Assembly: GCA_021793855.1 (NCBI GenBank)
Contig: JAJYRY010000066.1
Coordinates: 1-5,953 of the forward strand
DNA from: Thermoplasmata archaeon
Lineage (GTDB): Archaea; Thermoplasmatota; Thermoplasmata; Thermoplasmatales; GCA-001856825
Length of the DNA: 5,953 nt
Direction of reading: 5' to 3'
Shown: positions 5,539 through 5,953 of the stretch, in pieces
Layout: every line of letters begins with the position of its first letter
Position numbering within the stretch: the first letter of the stretch is position 1
The notes under the pieces: model-generated
Told to the model about the DNA's origin: nothing
Database searches by the model: none
What the model saw: only the letters and a program-made list of their open reading frames with translations
Made by a program: the position numbers and the translations under genes

Positions 5539-5573
5539 TGTTCAAGTAAGACCAAAGGTTTGTCCAAAGGAGT

Positions 5574-5741
5574 TCATCTTTTATCCCAGTGATCTTTGAC
5601 GTATTTTATTGTTTTGCTTGGTGACAATTTTTCTGTGGTATTGAGGACTCTTACGTAAAATTCCTCCTCTTTACTATTTTTATCTGCTTTACTCTCAAAA
5701 AAAACTGGTTCTGGGGAAATTAGAACATCTATCTTGGCAAC
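5574..5741 (-). pseudogene. C-terminal remnant of an AlbA_2/Schlafen-type ATP-binding protein
   Basis: A minus-strand frame, open from 5762 to TGA at 5576-5574, whose last 55 residues look genuinely coding. IDVLISPEPVFFESK is followed by EEEFYVRVLNTTEKLSPSKT and ends YVKDHWDKR. The pattern xVxPSPxPVFxx...FYVRxGNSTxxLSxxEAxxYIxxHW is, from memory, the usual C-terminus of large bacterial proteins combining an AlbA_2 (Schlafen-like) domain with an ATP-binding region, often seen in mobile and defence regions. The rest of the gene is missing: a TGA stops the frame at 5763-5765, and the recombinase remnant of the opposite strand starts at the same place. It points toward the peptide operon but supplies no functional domain. 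Its coding nature is fairly clear; the family name is tentative. Confidence 0.55.
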
Positions 5742-5953
5742 AGGGCTCGATATACGGGAAGTTCAAATCCATCTGGGTCATAAGTCCCTTTCGTCGACGC
5801 AAGTCTATACGCACATGAAAGAGAGGGAGGTTGCCGAGCATAGCTCAGAGCATATGGGGGAATTTTTTCGACTAGAGGGAGATATGATGGATTCGATCAC
5901 TTTAGATCAAATAAAACTAGGGACCGAACATGAACATGGTGGGACCGTTGAGA
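5734..5953 (+). pseudogene. C-terminal remnant of a tyrosine recombinase/integrase (runs off the window)
   Basis: The plus-strand frame from about 5734 reads LATGLDIREVQIHLGHKSLS, then STQVYTHM. This is the characteristic end of phage-integrase-family (XerC/XerD-like) recombinases: LGH contains the conserved histidine (codon 5779-5781) and VYTH contains the nucleophilic tyrosine (codon 5806-5808). The preceding HxLRHSFATH box, the first catalytic Arg and the whole N-terminal DNA-binding domain are absent. The frame upstream is open only to 5659 and carries no recombinase sequence. More than 200 residues of a normal 280-330-residue enzyme are therefore missing, and it cannot be active. The frame stays open to the window end, about 46 residues beyond the YTH motif, longer than the usual tail. 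It marks a former mobile-element insertion or recombination site. Confidence 0.75.

Larger units (their letters stand above)
5219..5573. other. Noncoding leader region, no intact gene
   Basis: This stretch holds the peptide promoter and ribosome site at its left end and no supported gene. On the plus strand one frame beginning with ATG 5244 codes 52 residues to TAG 5400-5402. It continues in the same frame past TAA 5424-5426 into KAISEVIKYLVSF and similar sequence, ending at TAA 5547-5549. It has no ribosome site and I recognise no family, so I treat it as chance or a very old relic. The remainder is AT-rich sequence with one hairpin (5479-5499). Confidence 0.4.

Noticed and set aside
5244..5549. 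Plus-strand frame ATG 5244 to TAG 5402 (52 aa), continuing in the same frame to 5549
   Set aside because: It has no Shine-Dalgarno, two internal stops in the longer reading and no recognised family, and it overlaps the leader of the well-supported peptide gene. Kept only as a possible ancient relic.
1..5953. CRISPR array, tRNA or rRNA gene
   Set aside because: No regularly spaced direct repeats, no tRNA cloverleaf-like TTCGA-A arm with matching acceptor stem, and no rRNA-like conserved stretches were seen.

Overview
The window looks like an accessory island in a bacterial chromosome. It holds one compact minus-strand operon, flanked on both sides by pieces of decayed genes. Strong AGGAGG-type ribosome sites, AGA/AGG arginine codons and the mixture of base compositions would suit a mesophilic Thermotogota (Mesotoga-like) or a Firmicute. 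That assignment is a weak inference; nothing here identifies the species.

Left flank (1-665). The C-terminal tail of a plus-strand beta-rich protein ends at 111. A short AbrB/MazE-like antitoxin remnant (about 130-257) follows, apparently frameshifted. Two minus-strand reading frames (504-665 and 303-503) lie in the same frame and are separated only by TAA-ATG, so they are either a coupled pair or one gene broken by a nonsense codon. This block is visibly richer in G+C than the operon beside it.

Core (665-5218, all minus strand). In transcription order: a 41-residue Asn/His/Ser-rich peptide with an acidic tail (5093-5218), behind a perfect TATAAT and a strong Shine-Dalgarno; a terminator-like hairpin; a 366-bp gap; a B12-binding-type radical SAM protein (3407-4726); and a 913-residue protein with an N-terminal NERD nuclease-like domain and a helical-repeat body (665-3406). 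The radical SAM and NERD genes abut exactly (TAA-ATG), and the NERD stop overlaps the next start (TAATG), so the last genes are probably cotranscribed and translationally coupled. The combination of a tiny peptide, a radical SAM enzyme and a large NERD/HEAT-like protein is the most interesting feature. It could be a peptide-modification (RiPP-like) system joined to a nuclease effector, perhaps with a defence role. That function is inference from domains and gene order only.

Right flank (5219-5953). A noncoding leader carries possible promoters for the peptide gene. It is followed by two gene remnants meeting at about 5731-5745: the C-terminus of a minus-strand AlbA/Schlafen-type ATP-binding protein, and the C-terminus of a plus-strand tyrosine recombinase that keeps its catalytic Tyr and runs off the window. 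These remnants mark the site as a recombination-prone mobile or defence-island edge.
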